From Xanthobacter flavus (GTDB taxonomy: Bacteria > Pseudomonadota > Alphaproteobacteria > Rhizobiales > Xanthobacteraceae): a DNA stretch of 64,000 nucleotides. The translations under genes were made by a program, and so were the position numbers. Below are positions 40,960 through 49,518 of this stretch, piece by piece. The DNA lies in contig NZ_JAGGML010000001.1 of assembly GCF_017875275.1 (NCBI RefSeq), positions 2,439,001 to 2,503,000 of the forward strand, given 5' to 3'. The notes under the pieces are model-generated. The model did not search any database. It was not told the origin of the DNA and was given only the letters and a program-made list of their open reading frames with translations. Numbering within the stretch: position 1 is the first letter of the stretch; each line of letters starts with the position of its first letter.

Positions 40960-41853
40960 TCAGACCCTCTCGATGTCGCGGGTGCCGAACAGCCCGTAGG
41001 GCTTGATCATCAGGATGATGATCAGGGCGTAGAAGGGGATGATCTCGTAGAGATTGCCCCACTTCAGATACTGGCTGTCCACGTACTGGCCGAGGTTTTC
41101 AAGAAGCCCAACGATCAGGCCGCCCACCACCGCGCCGAACACGCTGTCGAGGCCGCCGAGGATCACCGCCGGGAACACCTTGATGCCGAAGTAGGAGAGG
41201 GCCGACGACACGCCGTTGACGATGCCCACCACAACGCCCGCCACCGCCGAGACCGCCGCCGAGATGCCCCAGGACAGGGCGAACACCTGGCGCACCGAGA
41301 TGCCGAGCGACTGCGCCACCTGCTGGGAGAAGGCGGTCGCCCGCATGGCGAGGCCGAGGCGCGAATACTTAAAGAACCAGGCGAAGCCGGCCATGATCGC
41401 GAGGCTGACGGCGGTGGACATGAGATAGGCCGTCTGTACCTGCAGACCCAGGATGTTCACCTGCGCCACCGGGAAGATGGGCGGGAACGGCTGGGCAAAA
41501 GTGCCGAACATCCACTTCATCAGCGCCTGGAAGAAGATGGAGAGGCCGATCGTCACCATGATGACGGAGATGATGGGCTCGCCAATGAGTGGCCGCAGCA
41601 CCACCATCTGCACGGCGATGCCGAACACCATCATGAAGCAGACCGCGATGAGGAAGCCCCAGAAGAAAGGGATGTTCCACGCCGTGAGCAGCCACCAGCA
41701 GGTCCAGGCGCCGATGAGCAGGAACTCGCCCTGGGCGAAGTTCACCACCTGCGAGGCCTTGTAGATGAGCACGAAGCACATGCCGACCACGCCATAGAGC
41801 GTGCCGATGATGAGCCCGTTGATGATGAGTTGAAGCAGGAGCTGGGATTGCAT
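40960..41853 (-). CDS. livH: Liv-type ABC transporter permease LivH
   Basis: The 297-residue permease begins MQSQLLLQLIINGLIIGTLYGVVGMCFVLIYKASQVVNFAQGEFLLIGAW, the typical LivH start, and carries AMRATAFSQQVAQSLGISVRQVFALSWGISAAVSAVAGVVVG and KVFPAVILGGLDSVFGAVVGGLIVG. It is the first permease gene after the FadD-like gene; a family B repeat fills the 180-bp gap between them. It joins LivM in the membrane. Confidence 0.92.
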   Translation of the reverse strand: MQSQLLLQLIINGLIIGTLYGVVGMCFVLIYKASQVVNFAQGEFLLIGAWTCWWLLTAWNIPFFWGFLIAVCFMMVFGIAVQMVVLRPLIGEPIISVIMVTIGLSIFFQALMKWMFGTFAQPFPPIFPVAQVNILGLQVQTAYLMSTAVSLAIMAGFAWFFKYSRLGLAMRATAFSQQVAQSLGISVRQVFALSWGISAAVSAVAGVVVGIVNGVSSALSYFGIKVFPAVILGGLDSVFGAVVGGLIVGLLENLGQYVDSQYLKWGNLYEIIPFYALIIILMIKPYGLFGTRDIERV

Positions 41854-41883
41854 CAGAGGCTCCCCATGACGGGTGCAGGACGC

Positions 41884-42009
41884 CTCCCCTCTCCCCTTGC
41901 GGGGGAGGGGTCGGGGGTGAGGGGTGAGGCTGCCGGGAAGAGAACAGTCGGCGCACTTAGCGCCAACACCCCCTCACCCCATCCCTCTCCCGCGAGGGGA
42001 GAGGGGGCA
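41884..42009. repeat. Palindromic intergenic repeat, family B copy 1
   Basis: The 126-bp element has a stem-loop at each end (CCCTCTCCCC-TTGCGG-GGGAGGGG on the left; CCCTCTCCCGCGAGGGGAGAG on the right) and CTCACCCC/GGGGTGAG segments inside. A second copy is at 49519-49655. It lies between the FadD-like gene and livH. Confidence 0.85.
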
Positions 42010-42034
42010 GGCCGGCTGTCGTGCCGTCGAGCCA

Positions 42035-43984
42035 TCACGCGGCCCTCCTTTTGCCGTCGTCCTTCACCGGCGGCGGGGCGCCGAGGTCGATGACGTCGAT
42101 CTTGGTCTTGATGCGCTGGCGGGTGCCGTCCTGGAAGGTGATGGTGGTATCCACGTCGATCACCTTCTGGCCCTCGTACATGGCGTCGATGATCGTGCCG
42201 TAGCGCTCGTTGATGACGCCGCGGCGCACCTTGCGGGTGCGGGTCAGCTCGCCGTCGTCGGCGTCCAGTTCCTTGTAAAGCAGGAGGAAACGGCCGATGC
42301 GCTGCTTCTCCGCCAGCGTGCGGTTCACCGCCTCCACTTCCTTCCTCAGAAGCGCGATGACTTCGGGCTTGGCGGAAAGATCGGTATAGGTGGTGAAGGC
42401 GATGCGGTTCTTCTCCGCCCATTTCGAGACGATGGAGAAGCGGATGCAGATGAGCGCGGCGAGGCTGTCGCGCCCGTCGCCCAGCACCACGGCCTCGGCC
42501 ACGTAGGGCGAGAACTTCAGCTTGTTCTCGATGTATTGCGGCGAGAAGCGATCGTTGTGCGAGGTCTTCGCCATGTCACGAATGCGGTCGATGACGACGA
42601 GATGGCCCTTCTTGTTGAAATAGCCGGCATCGCCCGTGCGCATCCAGCCCTCTTCGGCGAAGGACTTCTTGGTCTCTTCGTCGTTGCGGAAATAGCCGGT
42701 GAACATGTTGCCGTGGCGGGTGACCACCTCGCCGAGGCCGTTGGGATCGGGGTCGTCGATGCGGATTTCGACGCCCTCGAACGGCACGCCCACTGTATCG
42801 AAATCGACGTCCTTCTCCGTGTGCAGCGTATAGGCGCCGAGCAGCTCGGTCTGGCCGTAGAGCTGGCGCATGGGCACGCCCAGCGCGAGGAAGAAGCGGA
42901 AGGTGTCGGGTCCGAGCGCGGCGCCACCGGTGCAGGCGGATTTCAGGTGCGAGAAGCCGAGGCGGTCGCGCAACGCGCGGAACAGGATGAAGTCGGCGAG
43001 CGGGGAGCGGCGGCCCTCGTCCAGCGCCTTGAGGCCGAGCTTCATGCCAAGGTCGAACATGGCCCGCTTCAAAGCGGAGGAATCCATCATGCGCGAGCGT
43101 ACGTCGGCAGCGATCTGCTCCCACACGCGGGGGGCGAACAGCACGAAGGAGGGGCCGATCTCCCGCATGTCGGCCATCAGGGTTTCCTGCTCCTCCACGA
43201 AGTTTACCTTCATGCGGGAGATGAGCGCCTGACCGAAGGCGTAGATCTGCTCCATGATCCACGGCATCTGCAGAACACTGACGTATTCGTCCGTGGCGAG
43301 CCTTGGGTCCATCTCAAGATAGGCGCGGCAGTGCCTCAGCAGCGCGCCGCCCGTGAGCATGGCGAGCTTGGGGTGGGAGGTGGTGCCCGACGTGGTGCAG
43401 AGGATGGCGACATCCTCGCCCTCGCCGGCGTCCACGAGGCGGTCATAGGCGCCGGGATCGCGGGCGGCCACTTCGGCACCCCGCGCCTCAAGCTCCTTCA
43501 GCGAGATCAGGCGCGGGTCGTCGTATTTCCGGATACCGCGCGGGTCGGAATAGACGATGTGCCGGACGGTGGGAATTTTCTCTTCCAGCGAGAGCAGCTT
43601 GTCGACCTGCTCCTCGTCCTCGGCGAAGATCACCGCAACGTCTGCATAGGTGACGAGATAGGCCACCTCGTCGGCGAGCGCGTCGCGATAGATGCCGAGG
43701 GAGAGGCCGCCCACCGCGTGGGCTGCGATCTCGCCCATCAGCCATTCCGGGCGATTGTCGCCGATGAGGCCGACCACGTCGCCACGGGCAACACCGAGCG
43801 TGCCGAGGCCCAGGGTCATGTCGCGCACGCGGGTCGCGACCTCGCCCCAGGTGTAGGAAATCCAGATGCCGAGGTCCTTCTCGCGCAGCCACGTCTCGTC
43901 GGCATGCGCCTTCGCGTGGAGCCGCAGCAGCTTCGGCAGGGTGTCGTGGACCGTAACGTCCGGATAGGCGGGAACGGGAGCCAT
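42035..43984 (-). CDS. Long-chain-type AMP-forming acyl-CoA synthetase in the Liv operon
   Basis: The 649-residue ANL enzyme has an ATP-binding motif of slightly unusual form (ILCTTSGTTSHPKLAML), the adenylate motif LYGQTELLGAYT, GDAGYFNKKGHLVVIDRIRDM and FSPQYIENKLKFSPYVAEAVVLGDGRDSLAALICI. The N-terminal YTWGEVATRVRDMTLGLGTLG and GDNRPEWLMGEIAAHAVGG match long-chain fatty acyl-CoA synthetases. It would activate the imported carboxylate by CoA thioesterification. It lies between livG and livH on the same strand. The ATG at 43984 begins the conserved region; the frame upstream overlaps livG. Confidence 0.88.
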   Translation of the reverse strand: MAPVPAYPDVTVHDTLPKLLRLHAKAHADETWLREKDLGIWISYTWGEVATRVRDMTLGLGTLGVARGDVVGLIGDNRPEWLMGEIAAHAVGGLSLGIYRDALADEVAYLVTYADVAVIFAEDEEQVDKLLSLEEKIPTVRHIVYSDPRGIRKYDDPRLISLKELEARGAEVAARDPGAYDRLVDAGEGEDVAILCTTSGTTSHPKLAMLTGGALLRHCRAYLEMDPRLATDEYVSVLQMPWIMEQIYAFGQALISRMKVNFVEEQETLMADMREIGPSFVLFAPRVWEQIAADVRSRMMDSSALKRAMFDLGMKLGLKALDEGRRSPLADFILFRALRDRLGFSHLKSACTGGAALGPDTFRFFLALGVPMRQLYGQTELLGAYTLHTEKDVDFDTVGVPFEGVEIRIDDPDPNGLGEVVTRHGNMFTGYFRNDEETKKSFAEEGWMRTGDAGYFNKKGHLVVIDRIRDMAKTSHNDRFSPQYIENKLKFSPYVAEAVVLGDGRDSLAALICIRFSIVSKWAEKNRIAFTTYTDLSAKPEVIALLRKEVEAVNRTLAEKQRIGRFLLLYKELDADDGELTRTRKVRRGVINERYGTIIDAMYEGQKVIDVDTTITFQDGTRQRIKTKIDVIDLGAPPPVKDDGKRRAA

Positions 43985-44006
43985 GGTGCGCCTCAGCCTT
44001 GCCGCA

Positions 44007-44855
44007 TCATGCGGACACGGCGGCGGGCGCCGCCTCTTCGATCTCAAGATCCTCCTCGCCGAGGTAGGCCTTGCGAACGTGCGGATCGGCCAGCACGGCG
44101 GAGGGCTCGCCTTCCACCAGCTTGCGACCGAAGTCGAGCACCATCACCCTGTGGGAAATGTCCATCACCACGCCCATGTCATGCTCGATCATGATGATCG
44201 TCATGCCCCATTCCTCGTTGAGATCGACGATGTAGCGGGCCATGTCCTCCTTCTCCTCGAGGTTCATGCCCGCCATGGGCTCGTCGAGAAGGATGAGCTT
44301 GGGCTCCAGCGCCACCGCGCGGGCAAGTTCCACGCGCTTGCGCAGGCCGTAGGAGAGGGTGCCGGCGGTGGCCTTGCGCACATGCTGGATGTCAAGGAAG
44401 TCGATAACTTCCTCCACCTTGCGACGATGCTCCAGCTCTTCCTTCTGCGCACCGCCGATCCAGTAGAGCGCGCCGGTGAAGAAGTTGTTCTTCAAGAGGT
44501 GGTGGCGGCCCACCATGATGTTGTCCAGAACGCTCATGTGGCTGAACAGCGCGAGATTCTGGAAGGTGCGGCCGATGCCGATCTCTGCCCGGCGGTTGGG
44601 CTTCAGTTTCGTCACGTCGGCGCCGTCGAAGACCACTCGCCCCTCGCTCGGCGTGTAGCGACCCGAGATGCAGTTCAGCATGGAGGTCTTGCCAGCGCCA
44701 TTGGGGCCGATGATGGAGAACAGCTCGCTGGGACGCACATGGAAGCTGACGTCCGACAGCGCCTTCAGGCCGCCGAAACGCAGCGAGATATTCTGGACAT
44801 CAAGCAGGGCAGACGCGCCCGTGGCAGCCCCGGCCGAAGCGGCAGGTTGCAACAT
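44007..44855 (-). CDS. livG: Branched-chain amino acid-type ABC transporter ATPase LivG
   Basis: The 282-residue ATPase has Walker A GPNGAGKTSMLNCISG, the LivG-type GIGRTFQNLALFSHMSVLDNIMVGRHHLLK, signature LSYGLRKRVELARAVALEP and Walker B LILLDEPMAGMNLEE. It is the first gene of the Liv-type operon and faces the IclR-ANL gene across a 168-bp gap with two 15-bp dyads. The ATG at 44855 has a GGGAGGGG site. With LivF it drives the LivHM permease. Confidence 0.92.
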   Translation of the reverse strand: MLQPAASAGAATGASALLDVQNISLRFGGLKALSDVSFHVRPSELFSIIGPNGAGKTSMLNCISGRYTPSEGRVVFDGADVTKLKPNRRAEIGIGRTFQNLALFSHMSVLDNIMVGRHHLLKNNFFTGALYWIGGAQKEELEHRRKVEEVIDFLDIQHVRKATAGTLSYGLRKRVELARAVALEPKLILLDEPMAGMNLEEKEDMARYIVDLNEEWGMTIIMIEHDMGVVMDISHRVMVLDFGRKLVEGEPSAVLADPHVRKAYLGEEDLEIEEAAPAAVSA

Positions 44856-44901
44856 GATCCCCTCCCTATCCCGCATTGCGGGTTGGCTTCTGCGAGCCGT
44901 A

Positions 44902-44916
44902 TCTCATATTATGAGA
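44902..44916. promoter_or_regulatory. Putative IclR-type operator 1
   Basis: TCTCATATTATGAGA is a dyad with 6-bp arms and a 3-bp centre, 46 bp upstream of the livG start. A related 15-mer lies at 45008-45022. The size and symmetry fit IclR-family operators. Confidence 0.6.
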
Positions 44917-45007
44917 CGCTAATTGCATTCATTATCGAACGACCGTTTGAATCTTTCAAGAGCATCTTTCTGCAATGGAGAAAAATATTGCGATCTCGCC
45001 AAAAACG

Positions 45008-45022
45008 TCTCACATATTGAGA
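45008..45022. promoter_or_regulatory. Putative IclR-type operator 2
   Basis: TCTCACATATTGAGA shares the outer TCTCA...TGAGA arms and length with operator 1. It ends one base before the ATG of the IclR-ANL gene, so a protein bound here would block that gene's transcription or translation start. Confidence 0.6.
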
Positions 45023-45023
45023 T

Positions 45024-46655
45024 ATGTCTTCTTCTTCGGATATGGATGCCGCCTCTCCCAGGGGCGCCCAAAGCCTTTCCCGTGCGGTGTCCGTGCTGCG
45101 CGTCGTGGCGGCGGCGCCGACGCAGGGCGCGCGCCTTGCCGATCTGGTGAAGGGCACCGGACTGTCCAAGGCGACGGCGCATCGCCTGGCGGCCGCGCTC
45201 GTCCACGAGGGCCTGCTCGCCTACGATCCGGCCAGCCGATACTACGGCCTCGGCCAGTTCCTGCTGGATGCCGGAAGTCGCGCGGGCGGGGGGGCGGCCG
45301 GCAGCGTGGCCGAAGCCGATCACGCCCCCGACCCGAGCCTGTACCAGCGGCCGGAATACGGCGGGGATGCGATTGCTCTCGCCCATCTGCTCTGCGACCG
45401 GCATCTGCCCGGCAAGCGCGCGCATCCGGCCATGATCCACGAAACCGTTTCGGGCCAGACATCGGAACTGAGCTTCGGCAAGCTGGCTGAGTATTCCGCG
45501 CGCTTTGCGCGCGTGCTGGCATCCGTGGGGGTCAGGAAAGGCGACTGCGTTGCGGTCATGCTGCCCAAGGGGGTCGAGCTGGTCATCGCCGCTCTGGCGA
45601 TCTGGCGCGTCGGCGCGGTCTATATGCCGCTGTTTTCCACCTATGCCACGTCGGCCGTGAACTCCCGGCTGGAGTCGGGGGAGGTGAAGGCCATCGTTGC
45701 AACCCGCACACTCGTCGATCGGGCTCGGAATTATATCGACTCGTCCACTCCGGTCTTTCTCATAGAAGGAGAGCAGATCAACCGCATTGACGGTATCGTC
45801 AAGCAGTTCTGGTCATCGATTTATTCAACAGAGCCGCTCGATGACGTCGCCATGTATGGTGAGAATGATCCATTCATAATGACATATTCGCCCAAATCGA
45901 TAGCAGCAAAATTGGGCCTGATGATACCGGTGAGGGCGCTGGCTGAATTCGAGCAATGCATGCGCGTCGGGCTCGATGTCCGGGACGAGGACGTCTACTG
46001 GAACATGGCGGACCAGGGGTGGGAGTACGGGATTTTCTACGGTCTTGTCGGGCCGCTGCTGATCGGCTGCTCGATCCTGTTCTGCGATGGTCCCTATGAC
46101 GTGTCGCAGGGCTATCGCGTCCTGTCCAAGTTCCGTGTGACCAACCTCACGGCGGCCCCGTCCCAGATCAAGGCGTGGCGGCGCAGGGACCTCACCCGGG
46201 CGCCGAACCGGCTCGCGCTCCGGCTGGTTTCGGTCTGCGGGGAGCCGCTGCCGTCCGATCTCGTTTCGTGGGTCACGCGGAAGCTGGAAGTGCCCCTCGT
46301 GAACCAGTACGGGCAGCGGGAAACGGGGATGATCATGGGCATGCGGCATGATCCGCACAATCCGCGCGCCCTCGGCCATGCCTCGGTCGGCCGGATCGCG
46401 CCGGGATTTTCCCTCGTGGTGCTCGACCCGGACGGCGCCGTGCTCGGCGCGGGGGCCGAGGGCACGCTGGCGATCGATATCCGACGGTCGCCCTTGTTCT
46501 GGTTCCGCGGCTACAGGAAGGACGATCCGGGAACTAAGGCGCGGTTCAGGTTCGGCGACGATTATTTCATCCTCGGAGATACCGGCCATATCGATGCGGA
46601 CGGCTGCGTGCACTACAGCGGGCGCGCGTCCCACGCGATCTCCATGCAGGGATGA
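45024..46655 (+). CDS. Chimeric IclR helix-turn-helix / truncated acyl-CoA-synthetase-like protein
   Basis: One open frame of 543 residues joins two unrelated modules. Residues 15-78 form an IclR winged helix (SLSRAVSVLRVVAAAPTQGA, LADLVKGTGLSKATAHRLAA, LVHEGLLAYDPASRYYGLG). A Gly/Ala-rich junction (about 84-95) follows. From about residue 106 to the end it is an ANL acyl-CoA synthetase core (VAVMLPKGVELVIAALAIW, VYWNMADQGWEYGIFYGLVG, VNQYGQRETGM, ILGDTGHIDADG). The IclR effector domain is missing. The ligase part has MTYSPKSIAAKLG where TSGTTGxPKG belongs, has SH for the hinge Asp pair (YSGRASHAI) and stops there, so the C-terminal subdomain and catalytic lysine are absent. No ribosome site is visible at ATG 45024 or 45042. 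It could be a ligand-sensing regulator or the scar of a deletion. Confidence 0.7.
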   Translation: MSSSSDMDAASPRGAQSLSRAVSVLRVVAAAPTQGARLADLVKGTGLSKATAHRLAAALVHEGLLAYDPASRYYGLGQFLLDAGSRAGGGAAGSVAEADHAPDPSLYQRPEYGGDAIALAHLLCDRHLPGKRAHPAMIHETVSGQTSELSFGKLAEYSARFARVLASVGVRKGDCVAVMLPKGVELVIAALAIWRVGAVYMPLFSTYATSAVNSRLESGEVKAIVATRTLVDRARNYIDSSTPVFLIEGEQINRIDGIVKQFWSSIYSTEPLDDVAMYGENDPFIMTYSPKSIAAKLGLMIPVRALAEFEQCMRVGLDVRDEDVYWNMADQGWEYGIFYGLVGPLLIGCSILFCDGPYDVSQGYRVLSKFRVTNLTAAPSQIKAWRRRDLTRAPNRLALRLVSVCGEPLPSDLVSWVTRKLEVPLVNQYGQRETGMIMGMRHDPHNPRALGHASVGRIAPGFSLVVLDPDGAVLGAGAEGTLAIDIRRSPLFWFRGYRKDDPGTKARFRFGDDYFILGDTGHIDADGCVHYSGRASHAISMQG

Positions 46656-46669
46656 TGGCAGGGATGATG
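46646..46669 (+). repeat. 12-bp tandem duplication at the 3' end of the chimeric gene
   Basis: GCAGGGATGATG occurs twice in tandem (46646-46657, 46658-46669), followed by GCAG. The stop codon of the chimeric gene lies in the first unit. Such a short duplication is typical of replication slippage or end-joining. Confidence 0.8.
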
Positions 46670-46717
46670 GCAGCGGTGAAAGATGTCCGGGCCGTTCGCC
46701 GGGCGGGATAAAAAATC

Positions 46718-46725
46718 GAACGTTC
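46718..46725. promoter_or_regulatory. Possible TetR operator ahead of the tetR gene
   Basis: The perfect octamer palindrome GAACGTTC lies in an AT-rich setting (AAAAATCGAACGTTCTTTTC) about 160 bp upstream of the TetR gene. It shares the AACG/CGTT half-site feel of the site ahead of liuB. Assignment rests on position only. Confidence 0.35.
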
Positions 46726-46881
46726 TTTTCAATCTGGCCAAGCGCCGGCTCTTGTCGCAAGATATCGTTCCATCTGGTGGCCGGGAAGCTGGTCCGCCAT
46801 CGCGGTTTCCGTCCGGACCGGGTTTCGACGTCAGCTCCTGCGCCGATTGAGCCGAGGCCGGACCTTGAGCGTTCAAAGGCA

Positions 46882-47574
46882 ATGGCGCGCACCATCGGTT
46901 CCAACGGCGCCCGTACCGCACAAGCCATTCGGCAGGCGGGCGTCCAGCTCATCTATCGGCACGGCTACGAGGCCATGAGCCTCAGGCAGCTGGCGGCTGA
47001 GGTTGGCCTGCAGTCCGGCTCGCTCTACAAATATTTCGACAACAAGCAGTCCCTGCTGTTCGATATCGTCCGCGACCATATGGAGGATCTGCTCGGCAAG
47101 GCCGAGGCGGATCTCGCTGGAGTCGAGGATCCGCTGGCCCGCCTCAAGGTCTTCTGCGCCTTCCATCTGCGCTATCACATGACGCGGCTCGCCCACGTCT
47201 TCATTGCCAACATGGAGATCCGCAGCCTCGACGAGGCCCACCGCGCGGTCGTGGTCGGCCTGCGCCGGCGCTATGAGGGGCTGCTGGAGGGCATCCTGCG
47301 CCAGGGGGCGGAACTCGGCGTCTTCGAGGTGCGCGAGCCCAAGGTCGCGACCTACGCCATCATCTCCATGCTCACCGGCATCTGCATGTGGTACCTGCCG
47401 GGCGGGCGGCTGAGCCAGGACGAGATCGTCGACGCCTACACCGCCCTCGTCATCGGCGGTGTCACGGGCGGGACGCCGCTTGCCGAATCCCTTTCTGCGC
47501 CTCTCGCTCCCGTCGCTGCTCCCGCGGATCTTCCGGCGCGCGGGAAGCCGGTGCGCAAGGCCGCAAGGGCCTGA
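46882..47574 (+). CDS. TetR family transcriptional regulator of the liu genes (LiuQ-like by position)
   Basis: The 230-residue protein has a TetR N-terminal domain (AQAIRQAGVQLIYRHGYEAMSLRQLAAEVGLQSGSLYKYFDNKQSLLFDIV) and a helical C-terminal ligand domain (CAFHLRYHMTRLAHVFIANMEIRSLDEAHRAVV, GICMWYLPGGRLS). An extra Ala/Pro-rich tail of about 35 residues ends the protein. It is encoded just upstream of liuB on the same strand; TetR regulators of this type control leucine/isovalerate catabolism in several Proteobacteria. The ligand would be an acyl-CoA of the pathway, by inference. Confidence 0.85.
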   Translation: MARTIGSNGARTAQAIRQAGVQLIYRHGYEAMSLRQLAAEVGLQSGSLYKYFDNKQSLLFDIVRDHMEDLLGKAEADLAGVEDPLARLKVFCAFHLRYHMTRLAHVFIANMEIRSLDEAHRAVVVGLRRRYEGLLEGILRQGAELGVFEVREPKVATYAIISMLTGICMWYLPGGRLSQDEIVDAYTALVIGGVTGGTPLAESLSAPLAPVAAPADLPARGKPVRKAARA

Positions 47575-47884
47575 TAGAACGCCTGATCCGGCGCCGTCCG
47601 ACGACATCGCGAAAGCCCTTGCACCGGCATTAAAAAAACGTACGATCGTTTCCAAGCCGGCAACGACCGGCGCCGAGGATGACGCCCGAGCCGCCGTGCG
47701 CCCGTTTGCGCCGGCCTTGGCGCGTCTTTCCCAGGCTGCCCCGCTGCCGGTTCGCGAGAGCCGGGCTCCTGCAAGGATCGTCGATCCGTGCGGAGGCTGC
47801 TTCTCTTGAGGCGAGAGGGCGTGAGGCCTTGCCGGATTGTCGATCCGGCGGTAGCGCGCCCGAACATTTGGGGCGAGATCGCTC
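47575..47884. other. 310-bp gap between tetR and liuB
   Basis: It contains the operator-like site at 47636-47651 and, presumably, the liu promoter. No small gene or terminator was found. Confidence 0.45.
47636..47651. promoter_or_regulatory. Putative operator of the liu genes
   Basis: AAACGTACGATCGTTT has outer arms AAACG/CGTTT six bases apart, with the overlapping inner palindromes CGTACG and CGATCG. It is preceded by an A-run and stands about 230 bp ahead of liuB. It is a reasonable binding site for the adjacent TetR protein. Confidence 0.5.
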
Positions 47885-49492
47885 ATGGCCATCATCGAGG
47901 ATGCGGTCGACCGCCGCTCCGACGCATTCCGCCGCAATCGCGAGGCGCTGGAAGCCTCGGTTGCGGAGCTTCGGTCCGTCGTGGAGAAGGTGGCGGAAGG
48001 CGGCGGGACCGTCGCCCGCGAGCGGCACCTGAAGCGCGGCAAGCTGCTGCCGCGGGACCGCATCCGCACCCTGCTCGACACCGGCTCGCCCTTCCTGGAA
48101 TTCAGCCAGCTCGCCGGCTACGGCATGTATGACGACGAGGTGCCCGCCGCCGGCATCATCACCGGCATCGGCCGCGTCTCGGGCCGCGAATGCGTCATCG
48201 TCGCCAACGACGCGACGGTGAAGGGCGGCACCTATTTCCCCATGACGGTGAAGAAGCATCTGCGCGCCCAGCGCGTGGCGCAGGAAAACCACCTGCCGTG
48301 CATCTATCTCGTCGATTCCGGCGGCGCCAATTTGCCGAACCAGGACGAGGTCTTCCCCGACCGCGAGCATTTCGGCCGCATCTTCTTCAACCAGGCCAAC
48401 ATGTCCGCTGCCGGCATCCCGCAGATTGCGGTGGTGATGGGCTCGTGCACCGCCGGCGGCGCCTATGTGCCGGCCATGGCGGACCAGTCCATCATGGTGA
48501 AGAACCAGGCCACCATCTTCCTCGGCGGCCCGCCTTTGGTGAAGGCGGCCACCGGCGAGGTCGTCACGGCAGAGGAGCTGGGCGGCGCGGACGTCCACAC
48601 CCGCACCTCCGGCGTCGCCGATCACATGGCGGAGAACGACGCCCATGCCCTGGGCATCGCCCGCTCCATCGTGGCCGATCTCAACACCACCAAGGCCCAT
48701 TCCCTCGACATCCGCGAGCCGCGCCCGCCGCTCTTCGATGCGAAGGAGATCTATGGCATCGTCTCGGCCGACCCGAAGCAGCCGTTCGACGTGAGGCAGA
48801 TCATCGCCCGCATCGTGGACGGCTCCGAGTTCGACGAGTTCAAGCCGCTCTATGGCCCCACGCTGGTGACGGGCTTCGCCCGCATCTTCGGCTATCCGGT
48901 GGGCATCATCGCCAACAACGGCATCCTGTTCTCCGAGAGCGCGCTGAAGGGCGCGCATTTCGTGGAATTGTGCTGCCAGCGCAATATTCCCCTCGTCTTC
49001 CTGCAGAACATCACCGGCTTCATGGTGGGGCGGAAGTATGAGAGCGGCGGCATCGCCAAGGACGGGGCGAAGTTCGTCACGGCCGTGTCCTGCGCGAGCG
49101 TGCCGAAGTTCACGGTGGTGATCGGCAATTCCTTCGGCGCGGGAAACTACGGCATGTGCGGCCGCGCCTTCGATCCGCGCTTCCTGTGGATGTGGCCCAA
49201 TGCGCGCATCTCGGTGATGGGTGGCGAGCAGGCGGCGGGCGTGCTGGCGCAGGTGAAGCGCGACGGCATCGAGGGGCGCGGCGGGAGCTGGCCGACGGAG
49301 GAGGAGGAAGCCTTCAAGGCCCCCATCCGCCATCAGTACGAGGTGCAGGGCCATCCCTATTATTCCTCGGCCCGGCTGTGGGACGACGGCGTCATCGACC
49401 CCGCCGACACCCGCATGGTGCTGGCCCTCGCTTTGTCCGCCGCCCTCAACGCCCCCGAGCAGGAGACACGCTTCGGCGTGTTCCGCATGTGA
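47885..49492 (+). CDS. liuB: Methylcrotonyl-CoA carboxylase beta (carboxyltransferase) subunit
   Basis: The 535-residue carboxyltransferase moves CO2 from biotin on LiuD to 3-methylcrotonyl-CoA in leucine breakdown. It has the acyl-CoA carboxylase pattern: RLLxR-type [77 protein letters not shown], and the second-half [46 protein letters not shown] and NLPNQ are diagnostic of methylcrotonyl rather than propionyl enzymes. The ATG at 47885 lacks a strong ribosome site. liuC follows after a family B repeat. Confidence 0.94.
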   Translation: MAIIEDAVDRRSDAFRRNREALEASVAELRSVVEKVAEGGGTVARERHLKRGKLLPRDRIRTLLDTGSPFLEFSQLAGYGMYDDEVPAAGIITGIGRVSGRECVIVANDATVKGGTYFPMTVKKHLRAQRVAQENHLPCIYLVDSGGANLPNQDEVFPDREHFGRIFFNQANMSAAGIPQIAVVMGSCTAGGAYVPAMADQSIMVKNQATIFLGGPPLVKAATGEVVTAEELGGADVHTRTSGVADHMAENDAHALGIARSIVADLNTTKAHSLDIREPRPPLFDAKEIYGIVSADPKQPFDVRQIIARIVDGSEFDEFKPLYGPTLVTGFARIFGYPVGIIANNGILFSESALKGAHFVELCCQRNIPLVFLQNITGFMVGRKYESGGIAKDGAKFVTAVSCASVPKFTVVIGNSFGAGNYGMCGRAFDPRFLWMWPNARISVMGGEQAAGVLAQVKRDGIEGRGGSWPTEEEEAFKAPIRHQYEVQGHPYYSSARLWDDGVIDPADTRMVLALALSAALNAPEQETRFGVFRM

Positions 49493-49518
49493 TGGGGCGG
49501 GTCGCAATTATCGGGCTG

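Noticed and set aside
41884-42009. Reading the family B repeat as a bidirectional terminator
   Set aside because: Both stems are GC-rich but no T-run follows on either strand, and a near-identical element is found between liuB and liuC in the middle of an operon.
45024-46655. Treating the chimeric frame as two separate genes or as a frameshifted pseudogene
   Set aside because: No stop or new start with a ribosome site separates the two parts, and the reading frame is continuous through the junction; kept as one CDS with the scar explanation stated.
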